A DNA stretch of 8,359 nucleotides from an uncultured Alphaproteobacteria bacterium (GTDB taxonomy: Bacteria; Pseudomonadota; Alphaproteobacteria; UBA2136; UBA6156). Location of the stretch: the NCBI GenBank assembly GCA_937928525.1, contig CALFWJ010000013.1, forward strand, positions 1 through 8,359, written 5' to 3'. Positions 1 through 5,612 of the stretch are shown here, in pieces (the first letter of the stretch is position 1; each line of letters starts with the position of its first letter). The notes beneath the pieces are model-generated. The model was not told the DNA's origin. It was given only the letters and a program-made list of their open reading frames with translations, and made no database searches. The position numbers were made by a program, and so were the translations under genes.

Positions 1-40
1 ATTTATCAAAGAATGTGGGTTTTTTATAGAATTTAGACAT
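1..40 (-). CDS. 5' end of an unidentified gene, cut by the window edge
   Basis: An ATG at 40-38 opens a frame that stays open for 13 codons to the window edge and reads MSKFYKKPTFFDK. On the minus strand it is preceded by TTGGAG with six bases between GGAG and the ATG, which is one of the best ribosome binding sites in the window. It starts 15 bases after the stop of the small membrane-protein gene, so the two are probably co-transcribed. Too little is visible to name a product. The peptide is basic and aromatic, with no sign of a signal sequence so far. Confidence 0.55.
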   Translation of the reverse strand, partial: MSKFYKKPTFFDK

Positions 41-55
41 TTTATTCTCCAAAGA

Positions 56-283
56 TTAAATGAACTTAAGCTTCTTCATTTCTAATGCTGAATAGATATA
101 AGCAATATTATGAACAAGGCAAGAAACCGTTAGGCCCACAATAATGGGTTCAAAAAAGAAAGCTTTATAGCTTAAATAATAACGTAAAATATAAATACCA
201 ATTGTGAGTATTAACCCAATAAGCATTAAACCAAACGATATTGAATTATTTATACGTAAGTAGTTAAGAGATTTAAATAGCAT
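56..283 (-). CDS. small two-helix membrane protein, unknown function
   Basis: This frame encodes 75 residues. I chose the ATG at 283 over the GTG nine bases upstream because GAAAGGG (298-292) lies eight bases before the ATG but directly abuts or overlaps the GTG. Two hydrophobic stretches, about residues 13-32 and 42-65, suggest two transmembrane helices separated by a short loop with R and K, and the protein ends in a lysine-rich tail (MKKLKFI). I do not recognise the family. The gene is visibly more AT-rich than the flagellar genes, uses many ATA, TTA and AAA codons, and sits at the end of the conserved block, which fits accessory DNA. It could be an orphan small membrane protein or a partner of the next gene downstream. 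Coding status is supported by the ribosome site and hydrophobic pattern only. Confidence 0.55.
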   Translation of the reverse strand: MLFKSLNYLRINNSISFGLMLIGLILTIGIYILRYYLSYKAFFFEPIIVGLTVSCLVHNIAYIYSALEMKKLKFI

Positions 284-291
284 GTTAAACA

Positions 292-298
292 CCCTTTC
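292..298 (-). promoter_or_regulatory. ribosome binding site deciding the start of the small membrane-protein gene
   Basis: On the minus strand GAAAGGG is followed by eight bases and then the ATG at 283-281. The same bases overlap the alternative GTG at 292-290, which therefore cannot use this site. This favours the 75-residue form over a 78-residue form. Confidence 0.5.
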
Positions 299-342
299 AA
301 GTTTGCATAAAAGTTTAAAGATAAGTCATTTCGTATGCTTTA

Positions 343-371
343 TGTATAGCGGATAATAGCTGGTTTGCCAA
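343..371 (-). promoter_or_regulatory. candidate sigma-70-type promoter for the small membrane-protein gene
   Basis: On the minus strand TTGGCA (371-366) and TATACA (348-343) are separated by 17 bases. The -35 matches the consensus at five of six positions, the -10 at four of six. The site begins just after the stop codon of the YjgR-like gene and would give a leader of about 50 bases before the ATG at 283. It is a pattern match only. I see no clear hairpin terminator for the YjgR-like gene in the gap, so read-through is also possible. Confidence 0.3.
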
Positions 372-374
372 GTA

Positions 375-1862
375 TTAACGCCTGAGAGCTTTAAGGATAA
401 TTTTACCAATTTCGCGCGCAACTGTGCTGCCGATAGTGCGCACCACAGTTTTAGTGAAGGCTTCGCCTACGCTTTGTCGGCGGCTACTTTTTTTCTTTGT
501 TTTGGTTTTTTCTTTTTCTTTGGCGGCACGCTCTTCTTCTGCGGCGATGAGTTTGGCATTTTCGGCGGCTTGTTTTTCTTTTTCAACACGGCGCTTTTTC
601 AGCATTTCATAGGCACTTTCTCGATCTACCAGTGTATCGTATTTACTCATGCCGTCGTTGTTCATGGCAGCTTTACGGTTGGTGGGTTCGCACGGACCAA
701 GGTTGCTGAAAGGCGGGCGAATCATGGTTTGTTGCACGACGCCAGGAACACCTTTCTTCTCGAGAGTAGACACCAGCGCTTCACCCACGCCCATATTGGT
801 GAGGGCTTCTTCTACGTCAAAAGTTGTATTGGCACGGAAGGTTTGAGCAGCCACACGCACGGCTTTTTGGCCTTTAGGCGTAAAGGCACGCAAAGCATGT
901 TGGAACTTATTACCAAGTTGGCTGAGAACAGCTTCGGGGATGTCATCGGGGCTTTGAGTGACAAAGAAAACACCCACGCCTTTACTGCGGATGAGTTTAA
1001 CGATTTGCTCTACTTTTTCAAGCAGTGGCTTGGGGGCACTGTTGAACAGAAGGTGTGCCTCATCGAAGAAGAAGACGAGTTTGGGTTTATCCATGTCGCC
1101 CGCTTCTGGCATGGTATCGAATAATTCGGTTAAGAGCCAAAGGAGGAACGTAGCGTAGAGGCGTGGGGTTTGCATGAGCTTGTCGGCTGCGAGCACGTTA
1201 ACAAAACCTTTGCCGTCGTAGGTGGTGCGCATAAAATCTTGCACTGTGAGGCCGGGCTCACCGAAGAATTTCTCACCACCTTGGCTTTCTAGCGTGAGGA
1301 GTGAGCGTTGGATGCTACCGATACTGGCGTTGCTGACTTGGCCATACTCACGGCTGATTATCTGACGTTCTTCGCCCACGTGAATAAGAAGAGCGCGGAG
1401 GTCTTTTAAATCAAGCAAAGGCATGTTTTGTTCTTGTGCGACGCGGTAAGCAATGGTGAGGACGCCTTCTTGCGTATCGTTCAGTTCTAGCACTTGGCTA
1501 AGTAGCAATGGGCCCATATCTTCGATGGTGGTACGGAGTGGATGGCCTTGGTCGCCGAAGAGGTCCCAGAAGGTCACGGGAAGTTTTTTGGGGCCGTAGT
1601 CGGGGAGTTTAACGAGGTTAGCACGTTTAACTAAAAAATCTTGCATAGCCCCGTTTTGGCACATACCAGAGAGATCGCCTTTAACGTCTGATACAAAGAC
1701 GGGGACGCCTTGCTCGCTCAGTTGCTCGGTCAAGATTTGCAGAGTAACGGTTTTACCCGTACCCGTAGCGCCTGCCACAAGGCCATGACGATTGGCATAT
1801 TTCAGGTTCATGGTGACAGGAGTACTGTCTTGGCTGGTGCCGCCTACAAAAATTTCGGCCAT
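375..1862 (-). CDS. HerA/FtsK-like P-loop ATPase, YjgR (DUF853) family
   Basis: A 495-residue protein when started at the ATG at 1862, close to the roughly 500 residues of E. coli YjgR, which it resembles along its whole length. Visible features, numbered from that start: Walker A GATGTGKT at 31-38 after the family opening ANRHGLVAGATG; SDVKGDLSG at 58-66; Walker B KLVFFFDEAHLLF at 261-273; RSKGVGVFFVTQSPDDIP at 292-309; HALRAFTPKGQKAV at 322-335; DRESAYEML at 413-421. A Lys/Glu/Ala-rich, probably coiled tail (about 422-462) precedes a C-terminal amphipathic helix. The family is a cytosolic hexameric-type ATPase related to HerA helicase; its substrate is not established. A longer reading from an ATG at 1901 adds 13 residues, but that ATG lies in the loop of a strong hairpin and has no ribosome site. 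The 1862 start itself has only a weak A/G-rich site (AGAAAG). Confidence 0.93.
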   Translation of the reverse strand: MAEIFVGGTSQDSTPVTMNLKYANRHGLVAGATGTGKTVTLQILTEQLSEQGVPVFVSDVKGDLSGMCQNGAMQDFLVKRANLVKLPDYGPKKLPVTFWDLFGDQGHPLRTTIEDMGPLLLSQVLELNDTQEGVLTIAYRVAQEQNMPLLDLKDLRALLIHVGEERQIISREYGQVSNASIGSIQRSLLTLESQGGEKFFGEPGLTVQDFMRTTYDGKGFVNVLAADKLMQTPRLYATFLLWLLTELFDTMPEAGDMDKPKLVFFFDEAHLLFNSAPKPLLEKVEQIVKLIRSKGVGVFFVTQSPDDIPEAVLSQLGNKFQHALRAFTPKGQKAVRVAAQTFRANTTFDVEEALTNMGVGEALVSTLEKKGVPGVVQQTMIRPPFSNLGPCEPTNRKAAMNNDGMSKYDTLVDRESAYEMLKKRRVEKEKQAAENAKLIAAEEERAAKEKEKTKTKKKSSRRQSVGEAFTKTVVRTIGSTVAREIGKIILKALRR

Positions 1863-1883
1863 TTTTTTTAAAATCTTTCTGTT

Positions 1884-1919
1884 AAAATACCCTCTCACCA
1901 TACGGTGGGAGGGCTTTTT
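1884..1919 (-). terminator. hairpin between cheW and the YjgR-like gene, probable cheW terminator
   Basis: A 10-bp stem (1890-1899 with 1904-1913, one G-U pair, otherwise perfect) encloses a four-base loop. Reading on the minus strand, A-runs precede it and TATTTTAAC follows, so it can end cheW transcripts about 50 bases past the stop. The T-run is actually better on the plus strand (CTTTTT), so the element may act in both directions, although no plus-strand gene ends here. A promoter-like sequence overlaps it. Confidence 0.6.
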
Positions 1920-1926
1920 AAGTCAA
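1897..1926 (-). promoter_or_regulatory. candidate promoter for the YjgR-like gene, overlapping the hairpin
   Basis: On the minus strand TTGACT (1926-1921) is followed after 18 bases by TATGGT (1902-1897). The -35 matches at five of six positions and the -10 at four of six. Transcription would begin near 1890, downstream of the ATG at 1901, which would leave 1862 as the first usable start codon. The -10 box lies within the loop and stem of the hairpin, so only one of the two functions may be real. Confidence 0.3.
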
Positions 1927-1963
1927 GCGTTGGTTTTCATCTTCGCTTATTTTTTGTAGAAGA

Positions 1964-2449
1964 TTACAGGCCTTCTAGGGCGCCAAGCTCATCTTCGTTA
2001 AATACTTTACGCATTTCAATTAAGATAATCATGCGCTCGTCGTAGTGACCAATACCTTTGATGTATTCAGCGCCAATACTACCAGCAACAAGGCTTGGTG
2101 GTGGTGCTACAACGTCGGCAGGGATACGAAGAACTTCACTGACTGAGTCTACAATAAGACCAACAGCAGCGTGTGAGAGTTCTACGACCACAATACGGGT
2201 GGTATCATCATTTTCTTTTGGGCTAATACCAAAGCGTTTACGTAAATCTACGACAGGTAGAATTTGGCCGCGGAGGTTAATAACACCTTCAACGAATCCT
2301 GGTGCTTGTGGCACCGGAGTAATTTCGGTCATGCGGATAATCTCGCGGACATCAAGGATAGGCAGGCCAAACACTTCGCCCATAAGGGAAAATGTGACCA
2401 AATGCAGGCGCTGAGAATGTTCTTGTTCTTCGTGAGCCGAATTATTCAT
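1964..2449 (-). CDS. cheW: chemotaxis coupling protein CheW
   Basis: A 161-residue single CheW domain, the normal length for a stand-alone coupling protein. It bridges chemoreceptors and the histidine kinase CheA in polar signalling arrays. Landmarks are LHLVTFSLMGEVFGLPI (15-31), DVREIIRMTEITPVPQAP (33-50), and the most conserved stretch GFVEGVINLRGQILPVVDLR (51-70), which contains the NLRG arginine implicated in receptor/CheA coupling. VGLIVDSVSEVLRI (96-109) and GIGHYDERMIILIEMRKVF (132-150) complete the fold. The ATG at 2449 has TAAAGG six bases upstream. No CheA, CheY or receptor gene lies in the window, so this is either an isolated coupling gene or the edge of a larger motility island; the flagellin and fliF-fliG nearby support the latter. 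An AT-rich leader of 93 bases separates it from the gene upstream. Confidence 0.95.
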   Translation of the reverse strand: MNNSAHEEQEHSQRLHLVTFSLMGEVFGLPILDVREIIRMTEITPVPQAPGFVEGVINLRGQILPVVDLRKRFGISPKENDDTTRIVVVELSHAAVGLIVDSVSEVLRIPADVVAPPPSLVAGSIGAEYIKGIGHYDERMIILIEMRKVFNEDELGALEGL

Positions 2450-2493
2450 GGCAAACCTTTATTTTTAATTATTATTTTTATTTATTGAATATA

Positions 2494-2522
2494 AGTCTAG
2501 CGCCCTGTGGATTGAATGGCAA
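2494..2522 (-). promoter_or_regulatory. candidate sigma-70-type promoter for cheW
   Basis: On the minus strand TTGCCA (2522-2517) and TAGACT (2499-2494) are 17 bases apart, matching the consensus at five and four of six positions. It would give a leader of roughly 40 AT-rich bases before the cheW ribosome site. No terminator is evident after the upstream gene, so cheW may also be read from there. Confidence 0.3.
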
Positions 2523-2542
2523 GTCTTGAAATGTAGAGGTGA

Positions 2543-3649
2543 TTACTTTTTGAGTAATTTAAATTCGGGCGGCAGGCCCCCGTGACTGGCACGCATTTGC
2601 TGAAAGAGTGTAAATCCTTGGTTATTTTTATGATTACACGTTAAAAACACGCCGCCATCTTGCTTTTGTAAGCCTGCAAAACGAAGATCTGTAAATTGCG
2701 CGCAAACTTCTAGGTTTGTCATATGGTTGAGGGGGGGCAAGGTAAATTCTTCAAGCAAACTAAACCGTAATTTACGTTTGTTTGGCGATATTTTAATGTA
2801 TTGCCACGCCCGCTGTGCATATTCTTGTTGCGCTTTACTTAAATTCTTATTGCCAAGCCGATCATACACACGCCATACCGCATGTTTAATGGGAAGATAT
2901 AGAGTTTGAATTTGATACACTTGGCTGGCTGTTTTGTCTTTTAAAAGAACGTCTTGACGGACGAGATTAATAAAGGTGTCGTGCAGTTTATTGTTATTAT
3001 CGATAACAATAAGGCGCCAGTTAAAGGGTGATAGTGGCTGTGGCAGGGCATAAATACGCTCAACACTTATGTTAAGTGCGCGAATATAGGTTTGAGCAAT
3101 ATCGCGGGCTTGCCACTGCAAATATAGGCTTGCCACAAAGTACATGCACAAAAGAAGAAGCGAAATGCGCGCTATATCACGGCGAAAAATAGGCAGTACC
3201 AAGCCAAGCGCGAGCGAGAGTGCCCCAAGCGCCAACAACATAAAGTCAAAGGTGTGCCAGATGCCAAGCCCTAAGCGATAAGATGTAATGAATGGCAAGA
3301 CTTGAACACCTTGTACTGTCAGCATACTGAGTAAGCTTGTGGTAAGTAAACCAATGAGGCTGGCTAGAAAAATTTGGCTCCAGCTTTTTTTGAAAAATAC
3401 TGTAATCACGCTGGCGATTAATCCTGCATAAAACGGTGCTAGAAAGGGTGTGTGCAGTAAACTATTGCGCTCTGGCATTGGAATGTTGAATTGCGTTTCT
3501 ATCAGCCAGAACGCAACATCTAATTGTGGAAACAAAGCGCCAATAACAGCTGCTCGTAAGACCCAAGCACCGTGCTGTACTGTATTATTTTTGCGCGGCA
3601 ATGCCCACGCAAAGATAATAGCAAGGAGAGCGGCAATGAGGCTGTGCAT
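2543..3649 (-). CDS. YdjM-like membrane protein (metal-dependent hydrolase-like), probably degenerate active site
   Basis: A 368-residue inner-membrane protein. The N-terminal half has about five hydrophobic segments (roughly 3-17, 29-50, 67-86, 92-120, 131-155) and another at 160-177; a soluble basic C-terminal part follows. The order resembles the YdjM/DUF457 'membrane-bound metal-dependent hydrolase' family: GALFPQLDV (37-45), LLHTPF (64-69), VQGVQVLPF (112-120), and QPLSPFNWRLIVID (204-217), the last being a strong family signature. Several residues I recall as metal ligands are changed: the opening D-P-x-TH reads MHSLIA, HR-x-x-THS reads RNSLLHT, and H-x-x-LD before the third motif is absent. 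Activity is therefore doubtful. No good ribosome site precedes the ATG at 3649, but an in-frame TAA upstream rules out an extension. It lies downstream of the flagellin terminator with no evident flagellar role. Confidence 0.75.
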   Translation of the reverse strand: MHSLIAALLAIIFAWALPRKNNTVQHGAWVLRAAVIGALFPQLDVAFWLIETQFNIPMPERNSLLHTPFLAPFYAGLIASVITVFFKKSWSQIFLASLIGLLTTSLLSMLTVQGVQVLPFITSYRLGLGIWHTFDFMLLALGALSLALGLVLPIFRRDIARISLLLLCMYFVASLYLQWQARDIAQTYIRALNISVERIYALPQPLSPFNWRLIVIDNNNKLHDTFINLVRQDVLLKDKTASQVYQIQTLYLPIKHAVWRVYDRLGNKNLSKAQQEYAQRAWQYIKISPNKRKLRFSLLEEFTLPPLNHMTNLEVCAQFTDLRFAGLQKQDGGVFLTCNHKNNQGFTLFQQMRASHGGLPPEFKLLKK

Positions 3650-3683
3650 AGAGGTAACGTAATTGAATTTAAGTTTTTACACA

Positions 3684-3710
3684 AAGAAAAAGCGCCCGAA
3701 GGCGCTTTTT
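3684..3710 (-). terminator. flagellin transcription terminator
   Basis: On the minus strand GCGCC-TTCG-GGCGC forms a perfect five-bp GC stem with a UUCG tetraloop, extended by A5/T5 pairing (3706-3710 with 3687-3691) and ending in TTTTTCTTTG. It lies about 37 bases after the flagellin stop and before the next gene. This is a textbook intrinsic terminator, suited to isolating a highly expressed flagellin message. Confidence 0.9.
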
Positions 3711-3746
3711 GGTGGAGCTTCTCGCTTCCAGATTTTTCTTAACGAC

Positions 3747-5273
3747 TTAGTTAAGAAGACCAAGGAGCAATGACGGCTGCTGGTTCGCTTGAGAAAGAAG
3801 CGAAATACCTGCCTGCAAGAGAACCTGCGAGCTTGTAAATTCGGTAATTTCTTGCGTTACATCAACGTCAAGGATTTGAGACTGCGCAGAAAGCGTGTTC
3901 TCAGTTGTTACAGCAATGCTAGAGCTTGCAAACTGTAGACGAGACTGAGCAGCACCAATTGTCGCACGGTTAGATGTAAGCGAGTTAATCGCTACGTCTA
4001 GCTTAGCGCTTTCAACGGCCGCGTTAGATGCACTTTGAATGTCACCAACTGCAGCACCAGCAAGGGTAGTGAAGTCAGAAGCACTCAAGTTAGCAGTAAT
4101 GCTATCTTCAGCTGAAGTACCAGTACCTACTGTAAAGGTAAAGCTTGTTTGACCAGAGTTTACAGAGTTAGCACCAACAACTTGACCAAGCTCAGCAAGC
4201 TCAATTGTGTTGTCTGCGCCTGTAACACCAGTACCAGCGTAAGCTGTTGTGATGTTAAACTCAACGTCAACAGAGTTACCGTTAGCGTCAGATAAGCTTA
4301 CAGCAGCAGTACCAAGTGCAGTAAGGTCAGCGGTACCTGTAAGGGTAGTAGCAGAACCATCTTGGTTAAACGCAGCAAGTGTTAGCGTTGCAGTTGCAGC
4401 AGCACCAGTAATTTCTACTGTTGGGCTTGCAAACTGACCAGCGTCTAGAGTGTTGGTAGTGTCACCAGCACCGTTAACAGTAATACCTTCAATGCTGATA
4501 GAACCAGCTTCGATTTGACCAGCGGTAAATTCAGTACCGTCAGCGGCAGCAGCTGTGTTAGCAGCAGCAATGTTAGCTGTTTTGTCGAATTGGTCACCAA
4601 GAGTAACACTTACGTCTAGGCTGTTAAAGTTAACAGTTTGGCTTTGACCAGCGCCAATTGCGTCAGCACCGATGTTTACAGATTGCGTAGCACCAGTACC
4701 TTCGTTAGTTGCAGTAAGCGTGTTGCTTGCAGCTTCAAATTCAAAGCTTACAGCACCGTTACCAAAACCGTTACCAAAGTCAACGCTTTCGAAACCTTCA
4801 CCAATAACGTTACCGGCACCAAGGTCGTTTACGTTAGAAGCAGCAGTTGCAGTACCAGCAAGAAGAAGAGTACCGTTAAACGCAGTATCGGCGGCAATAC
4901 GGTCAACTTCACTGGCTAGAGCTTGATATTCGTTGTCGAGTAGCACACGGTCAGCATCGGTTAGCTGGCCAGAAGAAGCCTGTACAGCAAGTGATTTTTG
5001 ACGCGTTAGAATGTCTGAAGTTGTGTCTAGTGCACCATCAGCAATCTGAAGCAGAGAAACACCCTGTCCAACGTTCTGTTGTGCTTGACGCAAGCTTGCT
5101 ACTTCAACCCGAAGACGCGTACCTACAGCTAGTGCAGCAACGTCATCCCGTGCAGTCGGTACACGCGAACCAGATGATAGTTTAGCCAATGAGCTAGAAG
5201 AGCGAAGGCTAGAATCAGCAATGTTCCGCTGTGCGGTGAGTGCAGAGGTGTTTGTATTTAGAGATACAGTCAT
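3747..5273 (-). CDS. fliC: flagellin, filament subunit with large central domain
   Basis: A 508-residue flagellin, exported through the flagellar channel and polymerised into the filament. The N-terminal D0/D1 region (1-140) holds SLNTNTSALTAQRNI, LSSGSRVPTARDDVAALAVG, QQNVGQGVSLLQIADGAL and FNGTLLL. The C-terminal D1/D0 region (about 415-508) holds NRATIGAAQSRLQFA and ends QVLLQAGISLLSQANQQPSLLLGLLN-type helix residues. Between them lie about 275 residues rich in Ala, Thr, Gly, Asn and Ser, with no Cys anywhere in the protein; these are expected to form surface-exposed D2/D3-like domains. Many alphaproteobacterial flagellins are shorter. The ATG at 5273 has AAGGAA eight bases upstream. Codon choice looks strongly biased, as in highly expressed genes. 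The gene is monocistronic by its terminator and diverges from fliF. No flaF or flbT is adjacent. Confidence 0.96.
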   Translation of the reverse strand: MTVSLNTNTSALTAQRNIADSSLRSSSSLAKLSSGSRVPTARDDVAALAVGTRLRVEVASLRQAQQNVGQGVSLLQIADGALDTTSDILTRQKSLAVQASSGQLTDADRVLLDNEYQALASEVDRIAADTAFNGTLLLAGTATAASNVNDLGAGNVIGEGFESVDFGNGFGNGAVSFEFEAASNTLTATNEGTGATQSVNIGADAIGAGQSQTVNFNSLDVSVTLGDQFDKTANIAAANTAAAADGTEFTAGQIEAGSISIEGITVNGAGDTTNTLDAGQFASPTVEITGAAATATLTLAAFNQDGSATTLTGTADLTALGTAAVSLSDANGNSVDVEFNITTAYAGTGVTGADNTIELAELGQVVGANSVNSGQTSFTFTVGTGTSAEDSITANLSASDFTTLAGAAVGDIQSASNAAVESAKLDVAINSLTSNRATIGAAQSRLQFASSSIAVTTENTLSAQSQILDVDVTQEITEFTSSQVLLQAGISLLSQANQQPSLLLGLLN

Positions 5274-5395
5274 ATTATTTTTTCCTTACTTAGGATTTAA
5301 TGTTCACAAGCTACTTGCTTGCGTGGAGTATTGTGGGGGAACCAAATTGTGCCGTCCACTGGTTTTTGAGGGTGTCTCAATCACCTTGTCTTTAT

Positions 5396-5415
5396 ACAAG
5401 TGGGCACAAGTGCGT
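5396..5415. repeat. tandem imperfect 10-bp repeat in the flagellin-fliF region
   Basis: ACAAGTGGGC is followed directly by ACAAGTGCGT, giving two copies at one helical turn. The first copy also forms the right arm of an inverted repeat CTTGT-N6-ACAAG (5385-5400). Such spacing is typical of regulator half-sites on one face of the DNA, but no regulator can be named. Confidence 0.45.
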
Positions 5416-5450
5416 ACCTGACAGGCTCAAGAATGGCTAAAACATAGGCT

Positions 5451-5462
5451 TTTTACGTAAAA
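5451..5462. repeat. perfect 12-bp palindrome, possible operator
   Basis: TTTTACGTAAAA is fully self-complementary and lies about 180 bases upstream of the flagellin start and about 150 upstream of fliF. Its position between divergent flagellar promoters makes a dimeric regulator site plausible. A chance occurrence in AT-rich DNA cannot be excluded. Confidence 0.45.
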
Positions 5463-5474
5463 CAACTTTCTTTT

Positions 5475-5487
5475 TAATGTGTCATTA
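5475..5487. repeat. 13-bp inverted repeat, possible operator
   Basis: TAATG and CATTA flank a three-base centre TGT. It begins 13 bases after the 12-bp palindrome and lies some 50 bases upstream of the putative fliF -35 box, a usual distance for an activator site. Confidence 0.4.
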
Positions 5488-5537
5488 TTTTTGCCTAATT
5501 TACCAACACCCCTGATGCAAAAATGCACCAAATTGTT

Positions 5538-5566
5538 TTGCAAGAGCGGTACTGTGCTGCTATATT
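5538..5566 (+). promoter_or_regulatory. candidate sigma-70-type promoter for the fliF operon
   Basis: TTGCAA (5538-5543) and TATATT (5561-5566) are separated by exactly 17 bases. The -10 matches at five of six positions and is preceded by TGC, giving an extended -10 element. Transcription would start near 5573, about 37 bases before the fliF start codon. It is the best promoter match in the divergent region. Confidence 0.5.
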
Positions 5567-5592
5567 GGGTATTAAGAAGATTAATAATAAGT

Positions 5593-5612
5593 AAAGGTTT
5601 CCCCCTACCTTG
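5593..5612 (+). promoter_or_regulatory. ribosome binding site and TTG start of fliF
   Basis: AAAGG (5593-5597) lies 12 bases before a TTG at 5610-5612, a longer gap than usual. An in-frame TAA at 5592-5594 closes the frame upstream, and the next start codon in frame is the ATG of residue 17 at 5658. Starting there would delete the conserved pre-membrane LGPGRI stretch, so TTG is preferred. The rare codon and wide spacing suggest modest translation. Confidence 0.6.

Larger units (their letters stand above)
5274..5609. promoter_or_regulatory. divergent regulatory region between flagellin and fliF
   Basis: These 336 bases hold no convincing gene. Toward the flagellin lie its ribosome site (5282-5287) and a leader with a CAAG-CTA-CTTG inverted repeat near 5308-5318. 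The middle holds a tandem 10-bp repeat, a perfect 12-bp palindrome and a 13-bp inverted repeat, listed separately. Toward fliF lies a sigma-70-like promoter. I could not find a good sigma-54 or sigma-28 promoter for the flagellin by eye. The region must contain at least two opposed promoters, one for a late and one for an earlier flagellar gene. Confidence 0.75.

Noticed and set aside
474..1124. Plus-strand frame of 216 residues rich in Phe
   Set aside because: It is antisense to the Lys/Glu-rich tail and ATPase core of the YjgR-like gene; the Phe runs are simply reverse-complemented lysine and glutamate codons, and no ribosome site precedes it.
4638..4926. Plus-strand frames within the flagellin gene
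   Set aside because: They are low-complexity mirror frames of the Ala/Thr/Gly-rich central domain with no independent start signal or recognisable protein.
5221..5421. Plus-strand 66-residue frame crossing from flagellin into the spacer
   Set aside because: It begins inside the flagellin gene, has no ribosome site, and its sequence resembles no protein I recognise.
5516..5531. Sigma-54-like TTGGTGCATTTTTGCA on the minus strand
   Set aside because: GG and GC are nine bases apart instead of the required ten, and TGC replaces CAC after GG, so it is a poor match.
5572..5584. CtrA-like TTAA-N5-TTAA near the fliF start
   Set aside because: The canonical CtrA site has seven bases between the half-sites, and it would lie on the transcription start in AT-rich DNA where such pairs arise by chance.
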